A stretch of 64,000 bases of DNA from Rhodanobacter lindaniclasticus (GTDB lineage: Bacteria; Pseudomonadota; Gammaproteobacteria; Xanthomonadales; Rhodanobacteraceae), in contig NZ_MWIO01000004.1 in assembly GCF_004799035.1 (NCBI RefSeq), positions 60,253 to 124,252 on the forward strand, written 5' to 3'. Every line of letters begins with the position of its first letter. Within the stretch, counting starts at the first letter, position 1. Shown in pieces: positions 27,948 to 36,922 of the stretch. A program made the translations under genes and the position numbers. The notes beneath the pieces are model-generated. The model was not told where the DNA came from. It saw nothing but the letters and a program-made list of their open reading frames with translations, and searched no databases.

Positions 27948-30431
27948 TCAGCCCTCGCGCAACAGGTGCATCGGCGGCGTGCGACTGACCCGGCGCGTGC
28001 CGACCAGGCCCAGCAGCATCACCACCCCCGCGGCGGCGGCGGCGCTGGCGACCAGCGGCCATGCCGGCGGCACGAAGCCCTCGATGTGGAACACCGCCCG
28101 ACCCAGCCACCATCCGGCGCCGGCCGCGCCCAGCGCGGCGGTGAGGCCGGCGACCAGGCCCAGCAGGGCGAACTCGCAGGCCGCGGCCAGGCGCAACTGC
28201 GCGCGCAGCGCACCCAGCGTGCGCAGCAGCGCCGCTTCGTGGCGACGCTCGGCCGCGCTGGCGGCCAGCGCGGCGGCCAGCACCAGGATGCCGGCCAGCA
28301 GGCTGAAGCCGAGAATCCAGCGCACTGCGCTGCCCACGCGGTCGACGATTTCGCGTACCCGATCAAGCAGCGAGTCGACGTCGACCAGACTGAGGTTGCC
28401 GTAATCCCGCGAAAGTTGCGCCAGTTCCGCCGCGTGCCCGGATGACAGGTGGAAGCTGGCCAGCCAGGTGTGCGGCAACGTATCGGCGTGGGCCGGGTCG
28501 AACAACAGGAAGAAGTTGACCCGGAACGAGCTCCAGTCGACCTTGCGGATGCTGCCCACGCGTGCCTCCAGGCTGCCCTCGCCGACGTCGAAGCGCATCG
28601 TGTCGCCGACCTTCAGGCCGAACATGTCGCGCCACATGGTGTCGATCGAAACCTCGGGGCGATCCGGCGCAGCTCCATGCCAGCGGCCGGCCACCACCTC
28701 GTTCGCCGGCGGCAGCGCCGCGGACCACGACAGCCGCAGCTGGCGATCGGTCCACTCCTTGGCGCGCGGGTCGGCGAACTGCAGCTGGTCGATGGCGCGG
28801 CCGTTGATCGCGGTGAGCTTGCCCACCGCCAGCGGCAGCATGTTGAGCTGGTCGGCGCCGATCCGCGCCAGCGACTGCGAGAAACCGGCGCGCTGGTCGC
28901 TTTGCAGGTTCAGGGCGAACCAGTTGGGCGTGTCCGCCGGCAATTCCTGGCGCCAACCCTGCAGCAGGGCCGGCGCCACCACGGCAAGCAGCAGCAGGGC
29001 GCACAGGCCCAGGCTGAGTGCGGTCGCCTGGATCACGCTCAGCGCCGGCCGTCGCGCCAGCGCCGCCAGGCCCAGTCGCAACGCCGGATGCGCGCCCGGT
29101 GCGATGCGCCGGGCCAGCCACAGCAGCGCACCGGCCAGCAGCGCCGCGAGCACGCTCACGCCGAGCAGGCTGCCGGCGAGGATGCCGGCCAGCTGCAGCG
29201 AGCCGCTCTGACCCCAGATCAGCCCCAGCGCCACCAGTGCAGGAATCAGATACAGCACATCGAAACGCCGCACGCGCCGCGACATGCTCTGCCGGAACAC
29301 CGCCACCGGCGGCACTTCGGCCAGCCGTGCCAGCGGCGGCAGCGCGAAACCGACCAGCACCGCGATGCCCATCGCCGCGGCGGCGAATGCGGGTGCCAGC
29401 GGCAACACCGTGGGCACGCTGCCGAACAGCTGGCTGGCCAGCAACCACGCCAGCTGCGCCAGGCCCAGCGCCAGCGCGATGCCCAGCGCGGCCGCCGGAA
29501 CGGCCAACGCGCCCAGCGTGCCCAGCAGCAGGCCCAGCACGCGTCGACGCGAGGTACCCAGCGCGCGCAGCAAGGCCACTTCGGCGGTCTTGCGGCGAGC
29601 GTAGCGCTGGGCGGAAAGGGCGATCGCGATGCCGGCGAGCAGGGCCGACAGCAGCGCGGTCAGCCGCAGGAACGAGCCGGCGCGGTCGAATGCATTGCGC
29701 ATGCGTTCCTGGGTCTGCTCCGGCGTGACCAGTTGCGCGCCCGAAGGCAGTTCGGTCGCTTCGGCCCAGTCGCGCCAGGCGCGCACCGCGTCCGGCGCAC
29801 CGGCCAGCAACAGCCGATGACGCGCGCGACTGCCGCGTCCGAGCAGACCGACCTGCTCGGCATCGGCCAGGCTCATCAGCGCGCGTGGTGCCAGCGCCAG
29901 CAGTTCGCCGCCGTCGGGCTGGCGCAGCAGTTCGGCGGCGATGGTGAGCGTGCGCCCGCCCAGTTGCAGGTGGTCGCCCACGGCCAGGCCCAGCGCGACC
30001 AGCGCGCGATGATCGAGATAAACCTCGCCGGCAGCGGGCGCGTGACCAGGCAGGACGTGGCCGTTGCGATCGTGCAGTTCCAGCGTGCCGCGCAGCGGAT
30101 AGGCCGCATCGACCGCCTGCACGTCGAGCAGTTGGGTGCGTTCGTGGGCGAACGCCACGCTGGGGAAGCTTGCGGTGCGGGTCAGTTGCAGGCCGTCCCG
30201 ACGTGCCTGATCGACAAAGGTTGCGGGCAGGGCCTGTGGCGCGGACACGCCGATGTCGCCGCCGATCAACTCCGCGGCGCTGGCCAGCATGCCGCGCTCG
30301 ATCCGGCTCGCCAGCGTGGCGACCACGCCCAGCGCCACCACCGCCAGCACCAGCGACGCGACCAGCGTACGCAGTTCCGGCAGATGCCACTCGCGACGCA
30401 GGCTGCGCAACGACAAGCGCAACAGGTTCAT
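27948..30431 (-). CDS. ybbP: ABC transporter permease, YbbP-type (FtsX domains)
   Basis: 827-residue MacB/FtsX-like permease with an N-terminal helix, a large periplasmic domain and FtsX modules at about residues 250-430 and 700-820 (ILGFSLLAGILVLAAALAAS, LLRTLGALRAQLRLA). With YbbA it forms a complex usually placed beside tesA and proposed to act on lipids or membrane-embedded substrates; the substrate is not proven. Its start overlaps the ATPase gene by ATGA. Confidence 0.88.
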   Translation of the reverse strand: MNLLRLSLRSLRREWHLPELRTLVASLVLAVVALGVVATLASRIERGMLASAAELIGGDIGVSAPQALPATFVDQARRDGLQLTRTASFPSVAFAHERTQLLDVQAVDAAYPLRGTLELHDRNGHVLPGHAPAAGEVYLDHRALVALGLAVGDHLQLGGRTLTIAAELLRQPDGGELLALAPRALMSLADAEQVGLLGRGSRARHRLLLAGAPDAVRAWRDWAEATELPSGAQLVTPEQTQERMRNAFDRAGSFLRLTALLSALLAGIAIALSAQRYARRKTAEVALLRALGTSRRRVLGLLLGTLGALAVPAAALGIALALGLAQLAWLLASQLFGSVPTVLPLAPAFAAAAMGIAVLVGFALPPLARLAEVPPVAVFRQSMSRRVRRFDVLYLIPALVALGLIWGQSGSLQLAGILAGSLLGVSVLAALLAGALLWLARRIAPGAHPALRLGLAALARRPALSVIQATALSLGLCALLLLAVVAPALLQGWRQELPADTPNWFALNLQSDQRAGFSQSLARIGADQLNMLPLAVGKLTAINGRAIDQLQFADPRAKEWTDRQLRLSWSAALPPANEVVAGRWHGAAPDRPEVSIDTMWRDMFGLKVGDTMRFDVGEGSLEARVGSIRKVDWSSFRVNFFLLFDPAHADTLPHTWLASFHLSSGHAAELAQLSRDYGNLSLVDVDSLLDRVREIVDRVGSAVRWILGFSLLAGILVLAAALAASAAERRHEAALLRTLGALRAQLRLAAACEFALLGLVAGLTAALGAAGAGWWLGRAVFHIEGFVPPAWPLVASAAAAAGVVMLLGLVGTRRVSRTPPMHLLREG

Positions 30432-31129
30432 GCCGGCACGCTCGCGGCCGTCGGCACCACGCGCCCTTCCTCCAGCTCGATCCGGCGATCGCAGCGCGCG
30501 GCCAGACCGGCGTCGTGGGTGACCAGTACCAGGGTGGTGCGGTGGTCGCGGTTGAGCGAGAACAGCAGGTCGCTGATGTGGTGGCCGGTGTGCTGGTCGA
30601 GGTTGCCGGTGGGCTCGTCGGCGAACAGCACGCGCGGGCCGTGCACGAAGGCGCGGGCGATCGCCACGCGCTGCTGTTCGCCACCGGAAAGCTGCGCGGG
30701 ATAGTGACGCCGCCGCGCGCTCAGGCCCACCGCGTCGAGCGCCTCGCGCGCACGGCTGCGCGCCGCGCTGCTGCCCTCCAGTTCCAGCGGCAGCATCACG
30801 TTCTCCTCGGCGGTGAGTGCGGGCAGCAGGTGGAACGACTGGAACACGAAGCCGACCAGTCGCCGCCGCAGTTCGGCGCGCGCTTCCTCGTCCAGCTGCT
30901 GCAATGCGTGGCCGTCCAGCGCGATGTGGCCGCGGTCGGGCGTGTCCAGCCCGGCCAGCAGACCGAGCAGGGTGGTCTTGCCCGAGCCGGAGGCGCCCAC
31001 GATGGCGAAGCTCTCGCCGGGCATCACGCGCAGGTCCACGCCGTCGAGGATGTCCAGCCGGCCCTCGGGGCCACTGACCGACTTGCTAACATCACGGGCT
31101 TCGAGGACGGGACGGGAAGAATCATTCAT
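30428..31129 (-). CDS. ybbA: ABC transporter ATP-binding protein YbbA
   Basis: LolD-like ATPase partner of YbbP. ATG 31129 gives 233 residues starting MNDSSRPVLEARDVSKSVSG. Walker A GASGSGKTT, signature LSGGEQQRVA and Walker B VLFADEP are intact. A longer frame upstream lacks ABC similarity. Its ATG and that of tesA share the bases CATG on opposite strands, so each gene's promoter must lie within the other's coding region or further off. Confidence 0.92.
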   Translation of the reverse strand: MNDSSRPVLEARDVSKSVSGPEGRLDILDGVDLRVMPGESFAIVGASGSGKTTLLGLLAGLDTPDRGHIALDGHALQQLDEEARAELRRRLVGFVFQSFHLLPALTAEENVMLPLELEGSSAARSRAREALDAVGLSARRRHYPAQLSGGEQQRVAIARAFVHGPRVLFADEPTGNLDQHTGHHISDLLFSLNRDHRTTLVLVTHDAGLAARCDRRIELEEGRVVPTAASVPA

Positions 31130-31751
31130 GCGGCGATGCCTGTGGTTGCTGGTTCTGCTCTGCGGTTTCGGCGTCGCCCACGCGGCGCCGAAGACCGTCC
31201 TTGTGCTGGGCGACTCGCTGTCCGCCGCGCACAACATCCCGGTCGAGGCCGGCTGGGTGCATCTGCTGGATGTCCGTCTGGGCAAGATGGTGCCGAAGTG
31301 GCGTGCGGTCAATGCCAGCATCAGTGGCGAAACCTCGCTGAGCGGCCGCCACCGCTTGCCCGCCTTGCTGCAAACCTACCAGCCGACGGTGCTGGTGATC
31401 GAACTGGGCGCCAACGACGGTCTGCGCGGGCTGCCGTTGCCGGCCTTGCGCGACAACCTGACGGCGATGATCGAGCTGGCGCAAAGGCACAAGGCGCGCG
31501 TGCTGCTGCTGGGCATCGAGCTGCCGGTGAACTACGGTCCGCAGTACCGCGACGGGTTGCGCGCGATCTACGCCGACCTGGCGCGCGAGCGGAAAGTCGC
31601 ATTGCTGCCGTTCCTGCTCGAAGGCGTCGCGCTGGACCCCGACCTCATGCAGGCCGATGGTCTGCATCCGGTGGCCGCCGCCGAACCGCGCGTGCTGGAA
31701 AACGTCTGGAAGGTGCTGCAACCGCTGCTGCGCGCACCCAACGTCCACTGA
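31128..31751 (+). CDS. tesA: Multifunctional acyl-CoA thioesterase I / arylesterase TesA
   Basis: Periplasmic SGNH hydrolase cleaving acyl thioesters and esters. The signal peptide MRRCLWLLVLLCGFGVAHAA precedes the GDSL block with Ser30 (VLVLGDSLS). Block III is ELGANDGLRG and the C-terminal Asp/His pair is in ADGLHPVAAAE. 207 residues, family-typical. It is divergent from ybbA with overlapping start codons, an arrangement close to that of E. coli, where tesA and ybbA are also divergent neighbours. Confidence 0.93.
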   Translation: MRRCLWLLVLLCGFGVAHAAPKTVLVLGDSLSAAHNIPVEAGWVHLLDVRLGKMVPKWRAVNASISGETSLSGRHRLPALLQTYQPTVLVIELGANDGLRGLPLPALRDNLTAMIELAQRHKARVLLLGIELPVNYGPQYRDGLRAIYADLARERKVALLPFLLEGVALDPDLMQADGLHPVAAAEPRVLENVWKVLQPLLRAPNVH

Positions 31752-31801
31752 ACGGCGCCGCGGCCAGTTCACGCCATCGTCACCGTGGCTCCGGGTATAC
31801 C

Positions 31802-31815
31802 TTCACAAATGTGAA
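31802..31815. promoter_or_regulatory. Palindrome upstream of the two-component operon
   Basis: TTCACAAATGTGAA, two 6-bp inverted halves around AA, lies 24 bases before the response-regulator ATG and directly after a -10-like TATACC (31796-31801). It could be an autoregulatory operator. Its position next to the putative -10 would fit repression, but this is inference. Confidence 0.35.
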
Positions 31816-31838
31816 ACCGGACCACAGCGAGGCAACAC

Positions 31839-32570
31839 ATGACGACTCATGACGAGCAAGCGGGCCTGATCCTGTTGGTGGAAGACAACCGCCAGATCGC
31901 CGAGATGGTGGGCGAATTCCTCGAAATGCGGGGCTACTCCGTCGATTACGCCGCCGACGGCGTGAGCGGACTGCACCTGGCGGTCTCCAACAGCTACGAC
32001 GTGATCGTGCTCGACCTGATGCTGCCCGGGCTGGACGGCCTGGAACTGTGCCGCAAGCTGCGCAAGGAGGCGAAGAAATCCACGCCGGTGCTGATGCTCA
32101 CCGCGCGCGACACGCTGGAGGACAAGCTGGTGGGCCTGGAGGCCGGCGCCGACGACTACCTGGTCAAGCCGTTCGAGGTGCGCGAGCTGGTGGCGCGCCT
32201 GCGTGCGTTGATCCGCCGCGACCGCCGTCAGGTCTCCACCGAGGTGCTCACCGTGGGCGACATGACGCTGGACACCGCCACGCTGCGGCTCACCCGCGGC
32301 GGCCAGGACCTGGTGGTGTCGCCGATCGGCCTGAAATTGCTGGCGATCCTGATGCGCGAGTCGCCGCGGGTGGTCAGCCGGCGCGACATCGAACGCGAGA
32401 TCTGGGGCGACACGCTGCCCGATTCGGACACGCTGCGCTCGCACCTGTACAACCTGCGCCGCGTCATCGACAAACCCTTCGCACGGCCTTTGCTACATAC
32501 CATCCATTCCGCTGGCTACCGGCTGGCCGACCTGGAATCGGAAATGGCGTCGGCGCAGCAACCCGCGTGA
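31839..32570 (+). CDS. OmpR/PhoB-family response regulator
   Basis: 243-residue DNA-binding regulator. The receiver has VEDN (14-17), phospho-acceptor Asp59 in IVLDLMLPGLDG and the conserved Lys in YLVKPFEVREL. A winged-helix effector follows, with SRRDIEREIWGD and the recognition helix SDTLRSHLYNLRRVIDKPF. It is followed after 19 bases by its kinase gene. The regulon cannot be read from sequence. Confidence 0.93.
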   Translation: MTTHDEQAGLILLVEDNRQIAEMVGEFLEMRGYSVDYAADGVSGLHLAVSNSYDVIVLDLMLPGLDGLELCRKLRKEAKKSTPVLMLTARDTLEDKLVGLEAGADDYLVKPFEVRELVARLRALIRRDRRQVSTEVLTVGDMTLDTATLRLTRGGQDLVVSPIGLKLLAILMRESPRVVSRRDIEREIWGDTLPDSDTLRSHLYNLRRVIDKPFARPLLHTIHSAGYRLADLESEMASAQQPA

Positions 32571-32589
32571 CGGTGAGGTGGCGAGGGCA

Positions 32590-33606
32590 ATGAACAGCAG
32601 GGTGTCGAACGCCATCACATTCCGCACGGGGGCCTTCAAACGACGCATCGCCTGGGTGTTCGGCTTGCAGTTCGTGGCCCTGCTGATCATCGGTGCAATG
32701 GGCATTTTCAACGTCGCGCCGTGGGAAGCGGTGATCGTGCTGATCTTCATCACCACCGTGCTGGCCTGCCTGGCCGCGCAGCACGAGTGGGTGCAGATCC
32801 GCTCGCTGGCGCGATTGATGGCCGGCTGGAACGACGCCAAGCCCGACCCGGAAGCGTTCCACCCGCAACGCCTGTCGCGCCGCACGGATGCGGACGTGGC
32901 CTCGCTGGCGCGTGGCCTGCATGGCTTCGCCACGCGCATCGCCGGTTACGGCCAGCGCGAGCGCAACTTCACCCGCGACGCCAGCCATGAACTGCGCAGC
33001 CCGCTGACGGTGATCCGCATGTCGGTCGACATGCTGGCCGACGAAAAGGACCTGAGCGAATTCGGCACGCGCTCGGTGCGCCGGATCAAGCGGGCCTCGC
33101 GCGAACTGGAGATGCTGGTCGAGGCGCTGCTGGTGCTGGCGCGCGATGCCGGCACGCCGGTGGATACCGAACGCTTCGTGGTGAATGACGTGCTGCAGGG
33201 CGAACTGCAGGCCGCGCGCGAGATGCTCTGCGGCCGGCCGATCGAGTTGCGTCTGGAACAACCGGCCGCCTTTGCGCTGGACAGCTCGCCGCGGGTGTTC
33301 TCTGTGCTGTGCTGGCAGCTGCTGCGCAATGCCTGCCAGCAGGCCGAGCGCGGCAGCGTGGTGGTGCGCGTGGATCCCGGCATGGTGAGCGTGCGCAACC
33401 TCGTCCCGGCCGAGGACGCCACCGATGCCGATCCCGGCGCAGCCGGCGCCGACCGGCACGGTTTCGAACTGGCGATCGCGCGGCAGATCAGCGACCGCTT
33501 CGGCTGGCCGCTCGATCTGAAGACGCACGCGGGGCAGGAAAGCGTCGCGTGCATCCGTTTTCCCGACGCCTTGCCGGCAAGCGCCGCGGCGGAACGCGCT
33601 CCGTAG
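32590..33606 (+). CDS. Sensor histidine kinase with degenerate ATP-binding domain
   Basis: 338 residues from ATG 32590 (GAGGTG nine bases upstream; GTG 32578 is an alternative). Two membrane helices at about 20-40 and 46-64 leave almost no periplasmic loop. The H-box RDASHELRSPLTVIRMS has His133, and the N-box is LLRNACQQA. Where a G1 box would be the sequence reads VSVRNLVPAEDATDAD, and the G2 region is HGFELAIARQISDRFGW, so the ATP lid is reduced. It probably senses a membrane or cytosolic cue and may need unusual ATP handling. Its TAG stop lies within a REP copy (33603-33623). Confidence 0.85.
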   Translation: MNSRVSNAITFRTGAFKRRIAWVFGLQFVALLIIGAMGIFNVAPWEAVIVLIFITTVLACLAAQHEWVQIRSLARLMAGWNDAKPDPEAFHPQRLSRRTDADVASLARGLHGFATRIAGYGQRERNFTRDASHELRSPLTVIRMSVDMLADEKDLSEFGTRSVRRIKRASRELEMLVEALLVLARDAGTPVDTERFVVNDVLQGELQAAREMLCGRPIELRLEQPAAFALDSSPRVFSVLCWQLLRNACQQAERGSVVVRVDPGMVSVRNLVPAEDATDADPGAAGADRHGFELAIARQISDRFGWPLDLKTHAGQESVACIRFPDALPASAAAERAP

Positions 33607-33669
33607 GGCGGGCACTGCCCGCCAATTTGCTCCGGAACCGAAAGAGCTGGCGGGCAGTGCCCGCCCTAC
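33603..33669. repeat. REP pair A (inverted REPs)
   Basis: Two copies of the GTAG-footed palindrome (33603-33623 and 33649-33669) in inverted orientation with a 25-base spacer. Each copy folds as GGCGGGC-ACT-GCCCGCC. GTAG of the left copy supplies the kinase stop TAG (33604-33606). The right copy gives an in-frame second stop, two codons past the TGA of the convergent CoA-transferase gene. Confidence 0.9.
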
Positions 33670-33671
33670 CA

Positions 33672-35033
33672 TCAACCGGCCTGCAGTGCCGGGACCACGG
33701 CGAACGCGCAGCCGGTCTTTGCCTTGACGTCGTCCAGGCTCACCCCCTCGTTGAGCTCGATCAGGGTCAGGCCCTTGCCCTTCTCCACCGAGAACACGCA
33801 CAGGTCGGTGATGATGAGGTCCACGCATTCCTTGCCGGTGATCGGCAAGTCGCACTGCGGCTTGATCTTCGGGCTGCCATCCTTCGCGCAGTGCTCCATC
33901 AGCACCACCACGCGGCGCACGCCGCTGACCAGGTCCATCGCGCCGCCCGGGCCCTTGACCATCTTGCCGGGCACCATCCAGTTGGCGAGGTCGCCGGTGG
34001 CGGAGACTTCCATGCCGCCCAGGATCGACAGGTCGATGTGGCCGCCGCGGATCATCGCGAAGGAATCGGCGCTGGAGAAGAATGCCGAGCCGGGCAGGGT
34101 GGTGATGGTCTGCTTGCCGGCGTTGATCAGGTCGGGGTCGACCTGGTCCTCGGTCGGGAACGGGCCGATGCCGAGCAGGCCGTTCTCCGACTGCAGCACC
34201 ACGTTCACGCCGGCCGGGATGTGGTTGGCCACCAGGGTGGGGATGCCGATGCCGAGGTTCACGTAGTAGCCGTCACGCAGTTCCTTCGCGGCGCGCTGCG
34301 CCATCGCGGTGCGCATCGGGTTTTCCTTGCCGGTGTTGGCGCCGGCGAGGGTGCGGATCTCGATGCGCTTCTCGTACTTCGCGCCCTGCACGATGCGGTC
34401 GACGTAGATGCCCGGCACGTGGATGTTGTTCGGGTCCAGCTCGCCGACCGGCACCAGGTGTTCCACCTCGGCCACGCAGACCTTGCCGCAGGTGGCGATC
34501 ATCGGGTTGAAGTTGCGCGCCGTCTCGCGGAACACCAGGTTGCCCATCGCGTCGCCCTTCCACGCCTTGACGATGGAAAGGTCGGCGGTGATGGATTCCT
34601 CCAGCACGTACTCCTTGCCGTGGAACACCTTGGTTTCCTTGCCCTCGGCCAGCTTGGTGCCGAACGCGGTGCGCGTGTAGAAGCCGGGGATGCCGGCGCC
34701 ACCGGCGCGCAGCTTCTCGGCCAGCGTGCCCTGCGGGGTGAGGTGCAGCTCCAGCTCGCCGGCCAGCGTCTGCCGCTCGAATTCCTTGTTCTCGCCCACG
34801 TAGGAGGCGTACACGCGCTTGACCTGGTGGGTCTTGAGCAGGGGGCCCATGCCGAAATCATCCACGCCGGCGTTGTTGCCGACGATGGTCAGGTCCTTCG
34901 TGCCGGCCTGCAGCAGGCCGCCGATCAGGTTTTCGGGGATGCCGCACAGGCCGAAACCGCCGGCGGCGATCGTCATGCCGTCGAACAGCAGGCCGTCAAG
35001 GGCTTTCGCCGCGCTCGGATAAACCTTGTCCAT
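33672..35033 (-). CDS. Succinyl-CoA:3-ketoacid CoA-transferase (SCOT), subunits A and B in one frame
   Basis: Transfers CoA between succinyl-CoA and acetoacetate or 3-oxoadipate-type acids. ATG 35033 ([20 protein letters not shown]) follows GAGGAAGG; 453 residues. Residues about 1-235 match subunit A ([16 protein letters not shown]). The rest matches subunit B ([20 protein letters not shown]), with the catalytic Glu in [12 protein letters not shown]. Many bacteria encode the halves as two genes; here they run in frame through [20 protein letters not shown] without a stop. The linker is shorter than in mitochondrial SCOT. An internal ATG at the junction could also give free B subunit. Confidence 0.88.
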   Translation of the reverse strand: MDKVYPSAAKALDGLLFDGMTIAAGGFGLCGIPENLIGGLLQAGTKDLTIVGNNAGVDDFGMGPLLKTHQVKRVYASYVGENKEFERQTLAGELELHLTPQGTLAEKLRAGGAGIPGFYTRTAFGTKLAEGKETKVFHGKEYVLEESITADLSIVKAWKGDAMGNLVFRETARNFNPMIATCGKVCVAEVEHLVPVGELDPNNIHVPGIYVDRIVQGAKYEKRIEIRTLAGANTGKENPMRTAMAQRAAKELRDGYYVNLGIGIPTLVANHIPAGVNVVLQSENGLLGIGPFPTEDQVDPDLINAGKQTITTLPGSAFFSSADSFAMIRGGHIDLSILGGMEVSATGDLANWMVPGKMVKGPGGAMDLVSGVRRVVVLMEHCAKDGSPKIKPQCDLPITGKECVDLIITDLCVFSVEKGKGLTLIELNEGVSLDDVKAKTGCAFAVVPALQAG

Positions 35034-35128
35034 CGCTGTGCCTTCCTCAGGAGAGTCAGCTGCCAAGGATACGACGGAATGGCGCCGGCCGGCCTTGTAC
35101 CAAGGTCGCAAAGGCGCAGGCACAGGGC

Positions 35129-35177
35129 TTGACGCAAGCAATTACACGTGTAAACATAAATTCACTTACACGCGTAA
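35129..35177 (+). promoter_or_regulatory. BlaI-type operators and promoter of the blaI-like operon
   Basis: Two dyads, TTACACGTGTAA (35142-35153, perfect) and TTACACGCGTAA (35166-35177, one mismatch), have centres 24 bp apart. They match the BlaI/MecI operator form TACA-N2-TGTA. A -35 TTGACG (35129-35134) precedes the first dyad, and a weak -10 TAAACA (35151-35156) overlaps its end. The second dyad lies ten bases before the repressor ATG. Autorepression is the natural reading. Confidence 0.75.
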
Positions 35178-35187
35178 ACGGTGATCC

Positions 35188-35559
35188 ATGGCAATCAGCG
35201 AAGCCGAAGCGGTGGTGATGGACGTGTTGTGGCGCGAGGCGCCGCGCACGGCCGAGGAGATCCTGGCCGAGGTGGGCCCGGCACAGGGCTGGCAGGAGGG
35301 CACGGTGAAATCCCTGCTCAATCGCCTGCTGAAGAAGAAGGCCGTGCACGCCGAACGCGACGGCCGCCGCTACCTCTACACGCCGCTCTTGGCGCGCGAG
35401 CAATACGTGCAACAGGAGAGCAAGGGCCTGCTCGATCGCCTGTTCGGCGGCCGCGTGGCCCCGCTGGTGGTGCACTTCTCCGAGCAGCGCAAGCTGTCGA
35501 AGAAGGACATCGCCGAACTGCGCAAGCTGCTGAAGGAGCTTGACGATGAGCAGCATTGA
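35188..35559 (+). CDS. BlaI/MecI/CopY-family transcriptional repressor
   Basis: 123-residue winged-helix repressor. The N-terminus ISEAEAVVMDVLWREAPRTAEEI and the wing TVKSLLNRLLKKKAVHAERDGRRYLYTPL are typical of BlaI. The C-terminal helices form the dimer part that is usually cleaved or displaced on induction. It is coupled to an M56 metalloprotease gene that starts 14 bases before its stop, as in bla/mec systems, and two operator dyads precede it. No beta-lactamase gene is adjacent, so the target genes are unknown. Confidence 0.92.
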   Translation: MAISEAEAVVMDVLWREAPRTAEEILAEVGPAQGWQEGTVKSLLNRLLKKKAVHAERDGRRYLYTPLLAREQYVQQESKGLLDRLFGGRVAPLVVHFSEQRKLSKKDIAELRKLLKELDDEQH

Positions 35560-36862
35560 TGCGCTGGTGACCGCATGGACCGCCCGCGGCTGGCTGGCAC
35601 TGCTGGCCTTCACCGCCGCGGTGCTGGTCGTCGCTGCCTTGCGCAAACCCTGTCGCCGCCTGTTCGGCACCGAGCGCGCCTTCCAGTTGTGGTTGCTGCC
35701 GCCGCTGGCGGTGCTGGCAAGCCAGTTGCCGCATGCGCCAGGGGCCGAGCGCACGACGCTTTCGGCCCTGGTCTACGCAATCACCTCGGCGGGCGCCGCG
35801 CTGCCGGCGGCAGACGTGAGTGGCGCAGAATTCGACTGGCGTGGCGGTCTGGCTCTGCTGTGGTTTGCGGGTGTCGCGTTGGCGATGCTGACAGGCATGC
35901 TTGCCCAGTGGCGTTACAGGCAGCGCCTTTCGGACGCGATGCCACTGCTCGTGCCGTCCTCGCGCTGGCCAGTGTTGCTGGCAGCAAGTGCCAGTGTCGG
36001 TCCGGCGGTGGTCGGTGCGTGGCGGTACCGCATCGTGCTCCCCGGCGATTTCGAACGACGCTACAACCCGGTCGAGCAGGAATTGATCATCGCCCACGAG
36101 ATGGCGCATGCGCGCCGGCGTGACGGCTGCTGGTGTCTGCTCGCGCAGAGCCTCGCCGCGGCGTTCTGGTTCCATCCGCTTGCATGGTGGGCTCTTGGCG
36201 CGTTCCGTCACGACCAGGAGCTCGCCTGCGATGCCAGTGTTCTGCGCCAGCACGGCGAGCAGCGGCGCGCGTATGCGCAGGCCATGTTGAAAACCCCATT
36301 GGCGATGCTTGCCTTGCCCGTGGGCTGTGCCTGGTCGTCTCGTCATCCCCTCACGGAGCGCATCGCCATGTTGAAATTGCCTCGTCCCGATCCTCGTCGC
36401 CGAATGTCCGGCGTGGTGACCATGCTCCTGCTGGCGCTGGCCGTGAGCAGCCTGGCCTTCGCTGCCAGCCAGCCGGGCCCACAGGCATCGTCGTCCGGCC
36501 CCGCAGGCCCGGACCAGCGCTACACGCTCAAGCTGGTGCTTGGCGTGGATGGCCAGCCGGCACATCTGCATGCGACGAGCTGCCTGAAATCTGGTGAGTA
36601 CTACACCGATACCCAGACGGCCATCGGCACGCTGCCGCCGTGGCATGGTCGCTATACCGTCGTGCCGGCCGAACACGGCATGCTGGAGGTCCAGGCGCAC
36701 TTGAGCGGCGGCTCGCTGCCGGCCCCGGTCGATCCCGGGGTCCGTACCCATCCCGGGCAGACGGCCACCATCCAGGTGGGTCAGCAGGTAGCTGGCAAGG
36801 ACGGCAAGGTGGTTGAGGATCACACCATCAAGATCGAGTTGACGCCCAGCATCGGTTGCTGA
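35546..36862 (+). CDS. M56-family (BlaR1/MecR1-like) membrane metalloprotease with novel C-terminal domain
   Basis: 438 residues from ATG 35546 (GGAG eight bases upstream). Membrane helices lie at about 17-33, 48-62 and 100-120. The zinc site HEMAH is at 184-188 with a downstream RHDQELACDASVLR segment. A further helix follows near 292-308 (MLLLALAVSSLAFAAS), then about 120 periplasmic residues. That tail starts YTLKLVLGVDGQPAHLHATS and has no penicillin-binding SxxK domain, so it probably senses another ligand. By family analogy it inactivates the BlaI-like repressor when stimulated. Confidence 0.88.
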   Translation: MSSIDALVTAWTARGWLALLAFTAAVLVVAALRKPCRRLFGTERAFQLWLLPPLAVLASQLPHAPGAERTTLSALVYAITSAGAALPAADVSGAEFDWRGGLALLWFAGVALAMLTGMLAQWRYRQRLSDAMPLLVPSSRWPVLLAASASVGPAVVGAWRYRIVLPGDFERRYNPVEQELIIAHEMAHARRRDGCWCLLAQSLAAAFWFHPLAWWALGAFRHDQELACDASVLRQHGEQRRAYAQAMLKTPLAMLALPVGCAWSSRHPLTERIAMLKLPRPDPRRRMSGVVTMLLLALAVSSLAFAASQPGPQASSSGPAGPDQRYTLKLVLGVDGQPAHLHATSCLKSGEYYTDTQTAIGTLPPWHGRYTVVPAEHGMLEVQAHLSGGSLPAPVDPGVRTHPGQTATIQVGQQVAGKDGKVVEDHTIKIELTPSIGC

Positions 36863-36922
36863 GTACCGGGTTTGGCGGGCACCACTGGCTATACTCCGCG
36901 ACATGCGTTCGAGGAGTCCCAT

